DNA of 64,000 bases from Scandinavium sp036409475 (GCF_036409475.1 NZ_JAYRCK010000005.1:124001-188000); one strand, 5' to 3'. Positions 44,138 to 53,267 are shown, counted from the stretch's first letter. Program-made: numbers and translations. The notes: generated by a model from the letters alone, not told the origin.

Positions 44138-44437
44138 TTAAATTTTTAATTTCTCTACGGCGTTGAGTAATTCTTCGATAAAACCATCTTCGTCAGTGCC
44201 TATTAATAATCCTACGGCATTAATGGTCGGGAGGTCGTAGGTGTCCTTGAGTGGGCTGGTGTGAACAATAATGTCCCACTTTCCTGAACTCAATTGTCCT
44301 TCGACGCCGCCTGGATTGACTTCAACCGTTTTGGCTTTGTATCCATTGACGTCAAGAATATCTTTTACTTTTTCGGCAACCATGGAACTGGTCACGGTGC
44401 CGGACCCACAAACAGAAATGACATTGATATTTTTCAT
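44138..44437 (-). CDS. PTS EIIB, galactitol family
   Basis: A 99-residue EIIB with the phosphorylated cysteine in ISVCGSGTVTSSM (Cys10), the signature of the galactitol/lactose-type P-loop. It accepts phosphate from the EIIA at 45299 and passes it to the sugar bound by EIIC. AGGAAGCACAG precedes the ATG. Confidence 0.92.
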   Translation of the reverse strand: MKNINVISVCGSGTVTSSMVAEKVKDILDVNGYKAKTVEVNPGGVEGQLSSGKWDIIVHTSPLKDTYDLPTINAVGLLIGTDEDGFIEELLNAVEKLKI

Positions 44438-44467
44438 CTGTGCTTCCTTTATAGGTTTATTGTTGGG

Positions 44468-45289
44468 TTATAAAATCCCTGCTCGTGGTGTGACATTGAA
44501 CGTATCAGCCAACGCTCTTAATTCATCGCTCGTAATAGACTGCTTAATTCCGGAGGTTACCGCAGAGGCGCGCAGGTAAATATCTGCGGCTTTGTCGACG
44601 GTTTCGACCAGACCCAACGCATCATCCAGATTACAGCCTGCGCCCATAATGCCGTGATGCGCCCAGATGACGATTCGGCAATATTCCATCTTTTCAGCTG
44701 AGGCCAGGCCGAGGTCAATGGTGCCAGCCACCATCCACGGCACAATCCCAACGCCTTCCGGGAACACGACCAGGCATTCGGTAATCTGCTGCCACAGCGT
44801 TTTTGAAAATTTCTTTTCATCAAGGTCGTGGACAAATGTCATCGCGATAGTGGCTGTGGCATGAGTGTGTAAAATGACCCGATGGCTGGGGTCGTGCTTC
44901 AGACGAGTGTCATGACATTTTAAATGGGAGGCTAATTCACTGGTGGGCGTGCCACCGTTAACCAGACCCCACAGGCGGTGGTAATGTCGGCCATCTGCGG
45001 AGACTTTCAGGATAACCAGCGTATCGGCAGGATTTTTGATGACATTGCGAAAATACTTCCCGGATCCCGATACCAGAAAGATTTTGTTAGCCAGATCCGG
45101 CAGCGCAATAGGCAGCTCGATTTTGTCGAGCAACTGTTCCGTATTCAGGTAAGGGGCAACGTCTTCTTCATTCAGAAGATAGCTGATATTGCCGCCATTT
45201 CTTTCCGCCCACCCTTTCTCCCATAATTTAAGAGTAATATCGCTCATCTCTTTGATAAACGGCGCTTCATTAATGTTATAGATAATCAT
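44468..45289 (-). CDS. Class II aldolase, rhamnulose-1-phosphate aldolase-like
   Basis: A 273-residue zinc aldolase clearly related to RhaD. GWAERNGGNISY and VSGSGKYFRNV bind the substrate phosphate; GTPTSELASHL carries the catalytic glutamate (about Glu117); THATATIA and WAHHGIMG carry the zinc histidines. RhaD-type enzymes split ketose-1-phosphates to DHAP and an aldehyde. Within a PTS operon the substrate would be a ketose phosphorylated at C1 during import. No rhamnose kinase or isomerase genes accompany it, so the sugar is probably not rhamnose itself. Confidence 0.88.
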   Translation of the reverse strand: MIIYNINEAPFIKEMSDITLKLWEKGWAERNGGNISYLLNEEDVAPYLNTEQLLDKIELPIALPDLANKIFLVSGSGKYFRNVIKNPADTLVILKVSADGRHYHRLWGLVNGGTPTSELASHLKCHDTRLKHDPSHRVILHTHATATIAMTFVHDLDEKKFSKTLWQQITECLVVFPEGVGIVPWMVAGTIDLGLASAEKMEYCRIVIWAHHGIMGAGCNLDDALGLVETVDKAADIYLRASAVTSGIKQSITSDELRALADTFNVTPRAGIL

Positions 45290-45298
45290 AGTGTCACC

Positions 45299-45772
45299 TT
45301 ATAATGAGACTGAATTGAAAAATTCAAAAACGTCATCCGCAGAAGTTAACGCCTTCAGGGCTTCGACTCTCTCGTGATGTGAAAATATGGACATCAATGT
45401 CTGCAGCAGGAATATTTGATTTTCTGCCTGGGTGACGCCCAGTGAAAATATCCAGTCGACATTGACGCTTTCATCCGTCGTCCCCATAACAAAAAAGGGC
45501 AGAGGGTTTGCCAACTGAGTGATCGCAATAAAAGGCTTCTTAATGTGCTGAGGATCGGTATGGGGGATAGCGATATTCAGCCCGGCTGCCACTAATCCTG
45601 TTGGGTACTCTTTTTCTCTGGTCACGATCTTATTGAGATAGCTTGCTTCGACGTATTCCTGCAGATACAAAGCCTGAAAAGAGTGCTTAAAAAAATCATC
45701 CTGACAATCATAGGCGGCATTTAAGGTGATCAAAGAAGGCGAGATAAACTCACTTATCGTACTTCCCATCAT
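45299..45772 (-). CDS. PTS EIIA, fructose/galactitol type
   Basis: A 157-residue PTS_EIIA_2 domain protein with the phosphorylated histidine in LNIAIPHTDPQHI (about His70). It heads the operon EIIA-aldolase-EIIB-EIIC-dehydrogenase-HPr. The gene lies 9 bases before the aldolase. Two ATGs in tandem open the gene; either could be used. Confidence 0.9.
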   Translation of the reverse strand: MMGSTISEFISPSLITLNAAYDCQDDFFKHSFQALYLQEYVEASYLNKIVTREKEYPTGLVAAGLNIAIPHTDPQHIKKPFIAITQLANPLPFFVMGTTDESVNVDWIFSLGVTQAENQIFLLQTLMSIFSHHERVEALKALTSADDVFEFFNSVSL

Positions 45773-46035
45773 GTGTTGTCCCTGCGTTTTATGTCCCGGT
45801 TAGCGGCTAAGGTCGCCAGATAATGTTGCTGACTGCCATCTTAGGACGCAGAGCGGGGAATTCTTTAAGGCTGTGGACGGGTAACGATAAAAGCTGTCTG
45901 TCTGATTAAAATGCGGGTGATACTCATCACAAGTTGCTGATCATTGCTTTCGGGGCGATAGCGGGACGAAAAAAAGGAAGGGAGATGGCTCACCCTTCCT
46001 TATATAGCGTGTCGTCAAAAGCTCTGTGGCTGGCT
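45773..46035. promoter_or_regulatory. PTS operon upstream region
   Basis: A 263-bp gap that should contain the promoter of the EIIA-led operon on the minus strand. I see no convincing -35/-10 pair, as is usual for AraC-activated promoters. The iap terminator lies in its right part. Confidence 0.4.
45969..46001 (-). terminator. iap intrinsic terminator
   Basis: On the minus strand AAGGAAGGG and CCCTTCCTT pair around TGAGCCATCT-type loop bases and are followed by seven U residues (45975-45969), 35 bases after the iap stop. Confidence 0.88.
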
Positions 46036-47079
46036 TCAGGCTTTCCTCACCTTAGCCAGCTCCTTCATCAACGGCAGCATCACGCGCATGACATCGCGGC
46101 CACGGCGCTCGATCCGCCCCGGCAGGGTTTTGTCGATGTACTGCTGGTTATCCAACTGGACGTTATGCCAGCTGGTACCCTCCGGGAAGGCATGCGATTT
46201 TGCGCGCTGCTGGAACCCATCTTTATTACCCAGTGACCAGTTAGTGGCTTCGACAGAAAGCACCGGAATACCCGCTTTATCAAAAATCTCTGCATCGTTA
46301 CAGCAGCCTGTCCCTTTTGGGTAAGCAGGGTTCAGCCCAGGATTGCTGATGGCTTGAATACCGTGGCTGTGCGCAATTTTGAGCGCCCGATCGCGCGTCA
46401 GTTTGCGCACGGAGGCTGGCGTGGTTTTGCCGCTGTTGAAATAGAGTTTGTCGCCTACTACCAGGTTATCGAGGTTGATCACCAACAGGGTGTTCTTTTT
46501 CTCTTCAGGGCTCATGCGTTTGAGGATATTTTCTGCGCCCAGTTTCCCCTCTTCTTCACCGCTGGTGGCGATGAAACGAATACTGTACTCGGTGGGAATA
46601 TCTTTCAGGCGCTCGGCCAGTTCGAGCATCACGCCGACGCCCATCGCGTTATCGTCGATGCCTTGTAGCGTCAAACCGCCGAGGTTCTTTTCCACGTCTG
46701 TGTCGCTGTGCGGAGCATAGGTATCAAGATGTGCCATCACGATAATCTGCTGGCTGGCTTTGCCTTCGTGTGCGGCGATGACCGTGCTACCGGTGACGTT
46801 ATGCCAGTTCTGTCGATTATCTTTGCTGGTATAAATGAAGCGGCTTTTAAACGTGCGGATATCGCTCTCGTAACCCATCAGGGAGAACTGCTGACGGACA
46901 TAGTCGGCTGAGAGCATTTCGGCCGGGCTACCTGTCATTCGCCCAGGGAAATAGGTGGCGATATGGCGTGCTTGCTCATTGGCAATATGACCGGCGGGCA
47001 CAACGGCGGCGAAAACAGAGGTCGAAAAACATGCGCCAATCGCGAGCGGCAGCAGGCGGCGGCACAATGCGGCAAACAT
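46036..47079 (-). CDS. iap: Alkaline phosphatase isozyme conversion aminopeptidase
   Basis: Iap is an exported M28-type aminopeptidase that trims the N-terminal arginine of alkaline phosphatase in E. coli. The 347-residue protein starts with a signal peptide (to about residue 24, cleaved near SVFAA). The zinc site is recognisable in MAHLDTYAPHSD (about 115), GIDDNAMGV (about 142) and ATSGEEEGKLGAEN (about 175). It is intact, unlike the fragment at 40075. Confidence 0.93.
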   Translation of the reverse strand: MFAALCRRLLPLAIGACFSTSVFAAVVPAGHIANEQARHIATYFPGRMTGSPAEMLSADYVRQQFSLMGYESDIRTFKSRFIYTSKDNRQNWHNVTGSTVIAAHEGKASQQIIVMAHLDTYAPHSDTDVEKNLGGLTLQGIDDNAMGVGVMLELAERLKDIPTEYSIRFIATSGEEEGKLGAENILKRMSPEEKKNTLLVINLDNLVVGDKLYFNSGKTTPASVRKLTRDRALKIAHSHGIQAISNPGLNPAYPKGTGCCNDAEIFDKAGIPVLSVEATNWSLGNKDGFQQRAKSHAFPEGTSWHNVQLDNQQYIDKTLPGRIERRGRDVMRVMLPLMKELAKVRKA

Positions 47080-47317
47080 AATGTGTCCTTACATGAGGGC
47101 AAAATAATTAACCGCATTAGTATGAAACTGTGACCGGCTCAACACAATTTCATTTCGTCTTAAACTGCCCAGAAAACGCGCACTAAGCACTTTTTTATCT
47201 GAACAATTCTGAAGTGTTATTCCTTTGCGGAACTACTCATTCCATTTCGTAATTTCATTTGCTCTAAGCCTCCCCCTATAGTCGCCCTATGACTGAATGT
47301 GAACGAGTTGTCGCCCC
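47080..47317. promoter_or_regulatory. iap-cysG divergent region
   Basis: A 238-bp gap holding the promoters of iap and of the cysG-cysDNC unit. The right half is AT-rich and should carry CysB control, but no unambiguous site or -10/-35 pair can be assigned by eye. Confidence 0.4.
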
Positions 47318-48733
47318 GTGGACTATTTGCCTCTCTTTGCTGAACTGAAAGACCGCCCGGTTTTGGTTATCGGCGCAGGCGACGTTGCTGCCCGCAAAAT
47401 CGTGCTGCTTCGCCGGGCAGGTGCCCGCGTGCGGCTGGTTGCCCGTGAGATCGCGCCGGAAATCGCCGGGCAGGTGGAGAGCGGCGATATCACAATGCTT
47501 GCCGAAGAGTTTGACGAGGCCCAAATCGACACTGTGTTCCTGGTGGTTGCCGCGACGGACGACGCTGAACTCAATCAGCGCGTATTTGCTGCCGCGGACG
47601 CTCGCCAGCGTCTGGTGAACGTGGTTGATAACCCGCCGCTCTGCTCGTTCATTTTCCCTTCGATTGTCGATCGCTCACCGTTGATGGTGGCTATCTCTTC
47701 CAGTGGCACAGCGCCGGTGCTGGCAAGGCTGCTGCGGGAAAAAATTGAGGCGCTGTTGCCAACCAACATTGGGCGCATGGCGCAAGCGGCGAGCTATTGG
47801 CGTCATCACTTGCAGACGCGGCTGACCAGTGTGGCTGAACGCCGTCGTTTCTGGGAGCGCGTCTTCACCGGGCGTTTCGCCAGCCAGATGTTGGCCGGGA
47901 ATGAAGCGGCGGCTCAGCAGGCGCTGGAAGATGAACTGAATCAGCCTGAACGTCGCATGGGCGATATCACGCTTGTTGGCGCAGGGCCGGGCGATGCAGG
48001 CTTGCTGACGCTTCGTGGCTTGCAGGTTATCCAGCAGGCCGATGTGGTGTTTTACGACCATCTGGTGACGGACTCGGTGCTTGAGCTTGTTCGCCGCGAT
48101 GCAGATCTTATCTGCGTGGGCAAACGCGCAGGCAGCCACACCGTACCTCAGCATGAAACGAATCGTCTGCTGGTGGAGGCGGCGCTTGAGGGCAAAAGCG
48201 TGGTGCGTCTGAAAGGTGGCGACCCGTTTATTTTTGGCCGCGGCGGCGAAGAACTGCAGGCGGCGGCAGAAGCAGGCGTGCCGTTCCAGGTGGTGCCCGG
48301 TGTGACCGCAGCGGCAGGGGCAACGGCCTATGCCGGGATTCCATTAACCCACCGGGATCACGCCCAAAGCGTGACTTTCGTGACCGGACATTACAAAGCC
48401 GACAGCACGCCGTTTGACTGGGCGCACCTGGCGCAAAGCCGTCAGACGCTGGCGATTTACATGGGCACCATGAAGGCGGCGGACATCAGCCAACAGCTTA
48501 TCCAGCACGGGCGCGATGCTTCGACCCCGGTGGCGGTGATAAGCCGTGGCACTCGCGCCGATCAACAGGTCAGCGTCGGCACATTACAACAACTCGAGAG
48601 CCTTGCGAAAGACGCCCCAATGCCAGCTTTGCTGGTGGTTGGAGAGGTGGTGCAACTGCATCATCAGCTCGCCTGGTTTCAACACAACCCACAACAGGAG
48701 GGCTTTAACTCCTCCGTGGTGAATCTGGCTTAA
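47318..48733 (+). CDS. cysG: Siroheme synthase CysG paralogue
   Basis: A 471-residue trifunctional enzyme: N-terminal precorrin-2 dehydrogenase/ferrochelatase (VLVIGAGDVAARKIVLLRRAGA, about 14-35; IVDRSPLMVAISSSGTAP) and C-terminal uroporphyrinogen-III methyltransferase (LVGAGPGDAGLLTLRGLQ, about 218; LKGGDPFIFGRGGEE, about 302). It makes siroheme for sulfite reductase. The start is GTG without a clear Shine-Dalgarno. It lies 9 bases before cysD, giving a sulfate-assimilation operon with its own siroheme enzyme, an arrangement absent from E. coli K-12. Confidence 0.94.
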   Translation: MDYLPLFAELKDRPVLVIGAGDVAARKIVLLRRAGARVRLVAREIAPEIAGQVESGDITMLAEEFDEAQIDTVFLVVAATDDAELNQRVFAAADARQRLVNVVDNPPLCSFIFPSIVDRSPLMVAISSSGTAPVLARLLREKIEALLPTNIGRMAQAASYWRHHLQTRLTSVAERRRFWERVFTGRFASQMLAGNEAAAQQALEDELNQPERRMGDITLVGAGPGDAGLLTLRGLQVIQQADVVFYDHLVTDSVLELVRRDADLICVGKRAGSHTVPQHETNRLLVEAALEGKSVVRLKGGDPFIFGRGGEELQAAAEAGVPFQVVPGVTAAAGATAYAGIPLTHRDHAQSVTFVTGHYKADSTPFDWAHLAQSRQTLAIYMGTMKAADISQQLIQHGRDASTPVAVISRGTRADQQVSVGTLQQLESLAKDAPMPALLVVGEVVQLHHQLAWFQHNPQQEGFNSSVVNLA

Positions 48734-48742
48734 GGAACGGTT

Positions 48743-49651
48743 ATGGACCAAAAACGACTCACTCACTTGCGGCAGCTGGAGGCGGAAAGCATCCACATCA
48801 TCCGTGAAGTGGCGGCTGAATTTTCCAACCCGGTGATGATGTACTCCATCGGCAAGGATTCCAGCGTGATGCTGCATCTGGCGCGCAAGGCGTTCTACCC
48901 AGGAACCCTGCCATTCCCGTTGCTGCACGTGGATACCGGCTGGAAATTCCGTGAGATGTACGAATTCCGTGACCGCACTGCGAAAGCCTACGGCTGCGAG
49001 CTGTTGGTGCATAAAAACCCGGAAGGGGTGGCGATGGGCATCAACCCGTTCGTGCACGGCAGCGCTAAACACACTGACATCATGAAAACTGAAGGCCTGA
49101 AGCAGGCGCTGAATAAATACGGTTTTGACGCCGCATTCGGTGGGGCTCGTCGTGATGAAGAAAAATCTCGCGCCAAAGAACGTATCTACTCTTTCCGCGA
49201 TCGTTTCCACCGCTGGGACCCGAAAAATCAGCGTCCGGAGCTGTGGCACAACTATAACGGCCAGATTAACAAAGGCGAGAGCATTCGCGTGTTCCCGCTT
49301 TCTAACTGGACCGAGCTGGATATCTGGCAGTACATCTATCTGGAGAATATTGAAATCGTTCCGCTGTATCTGGCTGCCCCTCGTCCGGTGCTGGAGCGCG
49401 ACGGCATGCTGATGATGATCGACGACGATCGTATCGATTTGCAGCCTGGCGAGGTTATCGAGCAGCGCATGGTGCGTTTCCGTACCCTCGGCTGTTGGCC
49501 GCTGACCGGCGCGGTGGAGTCTGAAGCGCAGACGTTGCCGGAAATCATCGAAGAGATGCTGGTCTCGACCACCAGTGAACGTCAGGGCCGCATGATCGAC
49601 CGCGACCAGGCAGGCTCCATGGAGCTTAAGAAACGTCAGGGTTATTTCTAA
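48743..49651 (+). CDS. cysD: Sulfate adenylyltransferase subunit 2
   Basis: CysD is the catalytic subunit making adenosine phosphosulfate from ATP and sulfate. The 302-residue protein has the PP-loop YSIGKDSSVMLHLA (about 34-47) and the family motifs FGGARRDEEKSRAKER and LFPLSNWTELDIW-like FPLSNWTELDIWQYI. AAGGAACGGTT precedes the ATG. It works as a complex with the GTPase CysN encoded next. Confidence 0.98.
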   Translation: MDQKRLTHLRQLEAESIHIIREVAAEFSNPVMMYSIGKDSSVMLHLARKAFYPGTLPFPLLHVDTGWKFREMYEFRDRTAKAYGCELLVHKNPEGVAMGINPFVHGSAKHTDIMKTEGLKQALNKYGFDAAFGGARRDEEKSRAKERIYSFRDRFHRWDPKNQRPELWHNYNGQINKGESIRVFPLSNWTELDIWQYIYLENIEIVPLYLAAPRPVLERDGMLMMIDDDRIDLQPGEVIEQRMVRFRTLGCWPLTGAVESEAQTLPEIIEEMLVSTTSERQGRMIDRDQAGSMELKKRQGYF

Positions 49652-49660
49652 GGAGCCGCC

Positions 49661-51091
49661 ATGAACACAACGATTGCACAACAGATTGCCGATGAAGGCG
49701 GCGTGGAAGCGTATCTGCACGCTCAGCAGCACAAAAGCCTGCTGCGCTTTTTGACCTGCGGCAGCGTCGACGATGGCAAAAGTACGCTGATTGGCCGTCT
49801 GTTGCACGATACCCGTCAGATTTACGAAGATCAGCTTTCTTCGCTGCACAATGACAGCAAGCGTCACGGCACTCAGGGCGAAAAACTGGATCTGGCGCTG
49901 CTGGTGGATGGCTTGCAGGCTGAGCGCGAGCAGGGCATTACTATTGATGTGGCGTACCGCTATTTCTCCACCGAGAAGCGCAAATTTATCATCGCCGACA
50001 CTCCTGGGCATGAGCAGTACACCCGCAATATGGCGACCGGCGCATCAACCTGTGAACTTGCGATTCTGCTGATGGATGCGCGTAAAGGCGTGCTGGACCA
50101 AACCCGTCGCCACAGCTTTATCTCTACGTTGCTGGGGATTAAGCATCTGGTGGTCGCGGTCAATAAAATGGATCTGGTGAATTACAGCGAAGACACCTTC
50201 AACGAAATTCGTGAAGCTTATCTGACGTTTGCCGAACAGCTGCCGGGCGAACTGGATATCCGCTTTGTGCCGCTGTCTGCCCTGGAAGGTGATAATGTTG
50301 CAAGTCAGAGCGAAAAAATGCCATGGTACAGCGGCCCGACGCTGCTGGAAGTACTTGAAACAGTGGAAATCAAACGCGTAGTTGAAAGCCAGCCTTTGCG
50401 TTTCCCGGTGCAGTATGTGAACCGTCCAAACCTCGATTTCCGTGGCTACGCTGGCACGCTGGCTTCCGGCACCGTGAGCGTTGGGCAGCGTGTGAAAGTG
50501 CTGCCATCGGGCGTGGAATCTGCTGTCGCGCGGATCGTCACTTTTGACGGTGACCTGCAACAGGCTGCGGCGGGCGAGGCTATCACGCTGGTGCTGAAAG
50601 ATGAAATCGACATCAGCCGTGGCGATTTGCTGGTGGATGTGACGGAAACACTGCCTGCGGTACAAAGCGCGAGTGTGGACGTGGTGTGGATGGCGGAACA
50701 GCCGCTGCAACCCGGTCAAAGCTACGAGATTAAAATTGCGGGTAAGAAAACCCGGGCGCGTGTGGATGGCGTGCAGTACCAGGTGGATATCAACAACCTG
50801 ACTCAGCTTGAAGCGACGCAACTGCCATTGAACGGGATCGGGCTGGTTGATTTGACCTTTGATGAGCCGCTGGTGCTGGATAACTATCAGCAAAATCCGG
50901 TGACGGGGGGCCTTATCTTTATCGACCGTCTGAGCAACGTGACGGTCGGTGCGGGCATGGTGCGTGAACCGCAGCAAGAAAAAGCGGCACAGGCTGGTAC
51001 GGATCACAGTGCTTTTGAACTGGAACTGAATGCGCTGGTGCGCAAACACTTCCCGCACTGGGGCGCACGCGACCTGCTGGGAGGCAAGTAA
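49661..51091 (+). CDS. cysN: Sulfate adenylyltransferase subunit 1 (GTPase)
   Basis: CysN couples GTP hydrolysis to APS formation. The 476-residue protein is an EF-Tu-like GTPase with G1 GSVDDGKSTLIGRL (about 34-47), G3 DTPGHEQYTRNM (about 112-123) and G4 VNKMDLV (about 167), followed by beta-barrel domains. Its last A overlaps the cysC ATG. Confidence 0.98.
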   Translation: MNTTIAQQIADEGGVEAYLHAQQHKSLLRFLTCGSVDDGKSTLIGRLLHDTRQIYEDQLSSLHNDSKRHGTQGEKLDLALLVDGLQAEREQGITIDVAYRYFSTEKRKFIIADTPGHEQYTRNMATGASTCELAILLMDARKGVLDQTRRHSFISTLLGIKHLVVAVNKMDLVNYSEDTFNEIREAYLTFAEQLPGELDIRFVPLSALEGDNVASQSEKMPWYSGPTLLEVLETVEIKRVVESQPLRFPVQYVNRPNLDFRGYAGTLASGTVSVGQRVKVLPSGVESAVARIVTFDGDLQQAAAGEAITLVLKDEIDISRGDLLVDVTETLPAVQSASVDVVWMAEQPLQPGQSYEIKIAGKKTRARVDGVQYQVDINNLTQLEATQLPLNGIGLVDLTFDEPLVLDNYQQNPVTGGLIFIDRLSNVTVGAGMVREPQQEKAAQAGTDHSAFELELNALVRKHFPHWGARDLLGGK

Positions 51092-51696
51092 TGGCCCAGC
51101 ATGACGAAAACGTCGTCTGGCATCCGCATCCGGTTACGCAGCAGCAGCGCGAACAACTCCACGGGCATCGTGGGGTTGTGCTGTGGTTTACCGGGCTTTC
51201 GGGCTCGGGAAAATCCACCGTCGCCGGTGCGCTGGAAGAAGCGCTGCACGAAATTGGTGTCAGCACTTATCTGCTGGATGGCGATAACGTGCGCCACGGT
51301 CTGTGCAGCGATCTGGGCTTTAGCGATGACGATCGCAAAGAGAACATACGCCGTGTGGGTGAAGTGGCAAAACTGATGGTCGATGCCGGGCTGGTCGTGC
51401 TGACGGCGTTTATCTCGCCACATCGTGCAGAACGGCAAATGGTTCGCGAACGTGTGGGCGAAACGCGCTTTATTGAGGTGTTTGTCGACACGCCGCTGGA
51501 GGTGTGTGAAACGCGCGATCCTAAAGGTCTGTACAAGAAAGCAAGAGCCGGTGAACTGCGTAATTTCACCGGAATCGACGCCGTTTACGAAGCGCCAGAA
51601 AAGGCAGAAATCCACCTTGATGGCGAACAATTGGTAACAAATTTGGTTAACCAATTATTAGACCTGCTGAGACAGGGCGATATTATCAGATCCTGA
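51091..51696 (+). CDS. cysC: Adenylyl-sulfate kinase
   Basis: CysC phosphorylates APS to PAPS, the substrate of CysH at 24970. The 201-residue protein has the P-loop GLSGSGKSTVAGALE (about 33-47), the DGDNVRHGLCSDLGFS substrate loop and FIEVFVDTPLEVCE. It is translationally coupled to cysN. Confidence 0.98.
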   Translation: MAQHDENVVWHPHPVTQQQREQLHGHRGVVLWFTGLSGSGKSTVAGALEEALHEIGVSTYLLDGDNVRHGLCSDLGFSDDDRKENIRRVGEVAKLMVDAGLVVLTAFISPHRAERQMVRERVGETRFIEVFVDTPLEVCETRDPKGLYKKARAGELRNFTGIDAVYEAPEKAEIHLDGEQLVTNLVNQLLDLLRQGDIIRS

Positions 51697-51739
51697 GACC
51701 CGGCCGGTTTTCCGGCCAAGTCAGGAAACAGGATTTGAT

Positions 51740-52066
51740 ATGCGTAATACCCAAAATATAACCCTGAGCCGGGCAGAACCCATGAACAGCGACAGCGAAG
51801 AGACCACCTGGTCTTTTTCTGGCGCGGTCGTGGGTTTTGTTGCGTGGCTATTGGCGCTGGGTATCCCGGTTTTGTTCTACGGCAGCAACACCCTGTTTTT
51901 CTTCCTCTACACCTGGCCCTTCTTTCTGGCGCTGTTACCCGTCTCAGTGGTGATTGGTATTGCGCTGCATTCGTTGCTCGACGGCAGGCTGCTTTACAGC
52001 ACTGTGGTGACGCTCATCACCGTGGCGGCGCTGTTCGGTTTGCTGTTTTTATGGCTGCTGGGTTGA
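51740..52066 (+). CDS. ygbE: Inner-membrane protein YgbE
   Basis: A 108-residue DUF3561-type membrane protein matching E. coli YgbE, with three hydrophobic segments (about 34-53, 55-75 and 83-107). The ATG at 51740 behind AACAGGATTTG fits the E. coli length; a second ATG at 51782 is possible. The function is unknown. It lies downstream of cysC and probably shares its transcript. Confidence 0.88.
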   Translation: MRNTQNITLSRAEPMNSDSEETTWSFSGAVVGFVAWLLALGIPVLFYGSNTLFFFLYTWPFFLALLPVSVVIGIALHSLLDGRLLYSTVVTLITVAALFGLLFLWLLG

Positions 52067-52218
52067 TCCCTGTCTGATATGCATTCTGATTGCAATGAGT
52101 CATACGACTCGACGAGCAAAATGTGGTACATTCCCGGCGTTATGCGGCATCGTCCGCACGCCAGAGGCGAGTACTCCGGCAAGTTACGGGATGATGATGC
52201 CGTTTTTCAGGGGGCAGG

Positions 52219-52536
52219 ATGGGTAAATTAACGCTGCTATTGCTGGCTTTACTGGTCTGGCTACAGTATTCACTGTGGTTCGGCAAGAATGGTCTTCACG
52301 ACTACAGTCGCGTCAATGACGACGTGGTCGCACAGCAGGCAACTAACGCCAAACTTAAAGCGCGCAACGATCAGCTTTTCGCCGAAATTGACGATCTCAA
52401 TGGCGGCCAGGAAGCTATCGAAGAACGCGCTCGCAACGAACTGAGCATGACGCGCCCGGGCGAAACCTTTTATCGTCTGGTGCCTGATGCGTCAAAACGT
52501 AATCAAAGCCAAAGCTCAGGGCAAAACAATCGATAA
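52219..52536 (+). CDS. ftsB: Cell division protein FtsB
   Basis: FtsB joins FtsL and FtsQ in the divisome and helps activate septal peptidoglycan synthesis. The 105-residue protein has a short cytoplasmic start, one membrane segment (about 3-21, LTLLLLALLVWLQYSLWFG) and a periplasmic coiled coil (about 28-72). CAGGGGGCAGG precedes the ATG. It is followed by ispD after 20 bases. Confidence 0.96.
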   Translation: MGKLTLLLLALLVWLQYSLWFGKNGLHDYSRVNDDVVAQQATNAKLKARNDQLFAEIDDLNGGQEAIEERARNELSMTRPGETFYRLVPDASKRNQSQSSGQNNR

Positions 52537-52556
52537 ACAGACGCCAGGATAACGAC

Positions 52557-53267
52557 ATGGCAGCCACTTTTCCGGGCATTTGTGCCGTGGTGCCGGCAGC
52601 CGGCTTTGGCCGCCGCATGCAAACGGAATGCCCGAAACAATACCTTTCAATCGGTAACAAAACGATTCTGGAACACTCGGTAGCCGCACTGCTGGCGCAT
52701 CCGGGTGTGGAACGCGTGATCATCGCGATTAGCGACGGTGATGTGTGTTTCCAGCAACTCCCTCTCGCGCAACACCCCCAAATCACTGTCGTCGAAGGCG
52801 GCGCTGAACGTGCGGATTCCGTTCTGGCGGGCCTGCGCGCAGCGGGTGATGCGCAATGGGTACTGGTGCACGATGCGGCGAGGCCTTGTCTGCATCAGGA
52901 CGATCTTGAGCGCCTGATCGCGCTGCGTGAAACAAGCCGTGTCGGCGGCATTCTGGCTACACCTGTGCGTGACACCATGAAACGAGCCGAACCGGGCAAA
53001 GATGGCATCGCCCACACTGTTGACAGAAACGATCTCTGGCACGCGCTCACCCCACAATTCTTCCCCCGTGAATTGCTGTTTGACTGCCTGACCCGGGCGC
53101 TCAACGAAGGCGCGGTGATCACGGATGAAGCGTCGGCGCTGGAATATTGTGGCTTCCATCCACAGTTAGTCGCCGGACGTGCTGATAATATTAAAGTGAC
53201 CCGCCCGGAAGACCTGGCGCTGGCAGAATTTTACCTTACCCGATGCGGACTTCAGGAGCAGGCATAA
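52557..53267 (+). CDS. ispD: 2-C-methyl-D-erythritol 4-phosphate cytidylyltransferase
   Basis: IspD makes CDP-methylerythritol in the MEP isoprenoid pathway. The 236-residue protein shows the CTP-binding start VVPAAGFGRRMQTECPKQYL and the VLVHDAARPC segment (about 103-112). Its stop shares an A with the ispF start. Confidence 0.97.
   Translation: MAATFPGICAVVPAAGFGRRMQTECPKQYLSIGNKTILEHSVAALLAHPGVERVIIAISDGDVCFQQLPLAQHPQITVVEGGAERADSVLAGLRAAGDAQWVLVHDAARPCLHQDDLERLIALRETSRVGGILATPVRDTMKRAEPGKDGIAHTVDRNDLWHALTPQFFPRELLFDCLTRALNEGAVITDEASALEYCGFHPQLVAGRADNIKVTRPEDLALAEFYLTRCGLQEQA

Noticed and set aside
48584..50011. 475-codon minus-strand ORF opposite the cysG end, cysD and the start of cysN
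   Set aside because: It is a shadow of high-GC, biased codon usage in well-supported genes on the other strand. It spans gene borders and has no recognisable family.
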